From: Caldifarciminota bacterium
GTDB lineage: Bacteria; Hydrothermota; Hydrothermia; B15-G9; DRBW01
Direction of reading: 5' to 3'
DNA: 5,700 nt
NCBI GenBank assembly: GCA_011042705.1
Contig: DRBW01000126.1
Span: forward strand, 1-5,700
Made by a program: the position numbers and the translations under genes. Below, piece by piece: positions 5,351-5,700 of this stretch. Each line of letters opens with the position of its first letter. The stretch's first letter is position 1. The notes beneath the pieces are model-generated. The model was given only the letters and a program-made list of their open reading frames with translations. It did no database searches and was not told where the DNA came from.

Positions 5351-5700
5351 CTATCTAATTCCGCCCTTTACTTTGCCTGTGCCAGGGACAAGCGGTCCGC
5401 CCCTGCCGTAGACCATGTGGGCGAGCATCACGAGATCGGTGTATGTGACCTCGCCGTCTCCGTTCAGATCTCCACTTGCCATGAGCTGCGGCGGTGGACC
5501 TCCCGCAAACAGATAGTTCGCCAGATATATCAGATCGGTGTAATCCACCTGCCCGTCTCCGTTCACATCCCCGACTGTGAACCCGGCTCCCACCGTCAAA
5601 CTCACGTCCACGTTCACCACACTCTCATCGGGATCGTTGCTCATCACCATCACTATCGCACCATACTCGCCCGTGTCCATCTCCGCCGTGTTGAACACCA
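5351..5700 (-). CDS. C-terminal end of a secreted-type protein with dockerin-like EF-hand pair (runs off the window)
   Basis: The frame is open from the window edge to TAG at 5353-5351 (115 codons seen), so the beginning of the gene is missing. Visible residues 1-36 (...YGAIVMVMSNDPDESVVNVDVSLTV) are the end of an Ig-like beta-sandwich of the SNDPD type found in large extracellular proteins. They are followed by two calcium-binding loops of dockerin type I: D44-x-N46-x-D48-G-x-x-D52-x-x-D55 and D77-x-N79-x-D81-G-x-x-T85-x-x-D88, each followed by a helix (LIYLANYLF and LVMLAHMVY). This tail recurs at the end of many secreted proteins of uncultured bacteria that have no cellulosome, where its partner is unknown. 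The first visible codon is GTG (5698), an internal valine and not a start. A short basic end (GKVKGGIR) follows. The function of the whole protein cannot be told from this part. Confidence 0.88.
   Translation of the reverse strand, partial: VFNTAEMDTGEYGAIVMVMSNDPDESVVNVDVSLTVGAGFTVGDVNGDGQVDYTDLIYLANYLFAGGPPPQLMASGDLNGDGEVTYTDLVMLAHMVYGRGGPLVPGTGKVKGGIR
5432..5570 (-). repeat. Two in-frame copies of the dockerin loop at DNA level
   Basis: Segments 5432-5471 and 5531-5570 match at 31 of 40 bases and lie exactly 99 bases (33 codons) apart, in the same reading frame. They encode the two calcium loops of the dockerin-like tail and reflect the internal duplication typical of that domain. Confidence 0.7.

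Overview
The window carries one block of minus-strand genes, read here from right (5700) to left (1). It holds five protein-coding genes, two of them cut by the window edges, and no RNA gene, CRISPR array, insertion sequence or phage gene that I can support. The source looks like a bacterium from a poorly cultured lineage. The rightmost protein ends in a two-loop dockerin-like tail of the 'GDVNGDG...NYLF.GGPPP' type, common in proteins from Zixibacteria, KSB1, WOR-3 and related candidate phyla. Arginine is written mostly AGG/AGA, and a GH57 enzyme is present; both are frequent in thermophiles. The placement is an inference, not a proof.

Region by region: (1) 5351-5700 is the C-terminal end of a secreted-type protein with a beta-sandwich segment and a dockerin pair. 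Its stop codon is followed by a perfect GC-rich hairpin (5308-5342). (2) 5130-5350 is a 221-base intergenic region leading into the signalling genes. (3) 3480-5129 encodes a soluble sensor histidine kinase with an N-terminal four-cysteine segment, a GAF-like domain and a NtrB/FixL-type kinase core. (4) 3137-3523 encodes a stand-alone receiver protein whose start lies 44 bases inside the kinase gene. (5) 572-3079 encodes an 835-residue fusion of a sugar-1-phosphate nucleotidylyltransferase, a left-handed beta-helix and a phosphohexomutase-like domain. (6) 1-575 is the beginning of a GH57 glycoside hydrolase, coupled to the previous gene by an ATGA overlap.

The kinase and receiver form a two-component pair without a DNA-binding output domain. 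The fusion protein and the GH57 enzyme form a translationally coupled carbohydrate pair (nucleotide-sugar supply plus alpha-glucan or related polysaccharide processing). A candidate promoter in the short gap between the two pairs suggests that the carbohydrate pair can be transcribed alone.

The two points most worth a second look are in the fusion gene. First, it has no ATG, GTG or TTG at the place where the conserved N-terminus must begin; an ACG codon sits there, seven bases after a nine-base Shine-Dalgarno match. A start at the first ATG (3007) would delete the nucleotide-binding signature. Second, all four catalytic loops of the mutase half are replaced while the scaffold around them is preserved, so that half is probably not a mutase. 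I see no wholly new multi-gene system here.
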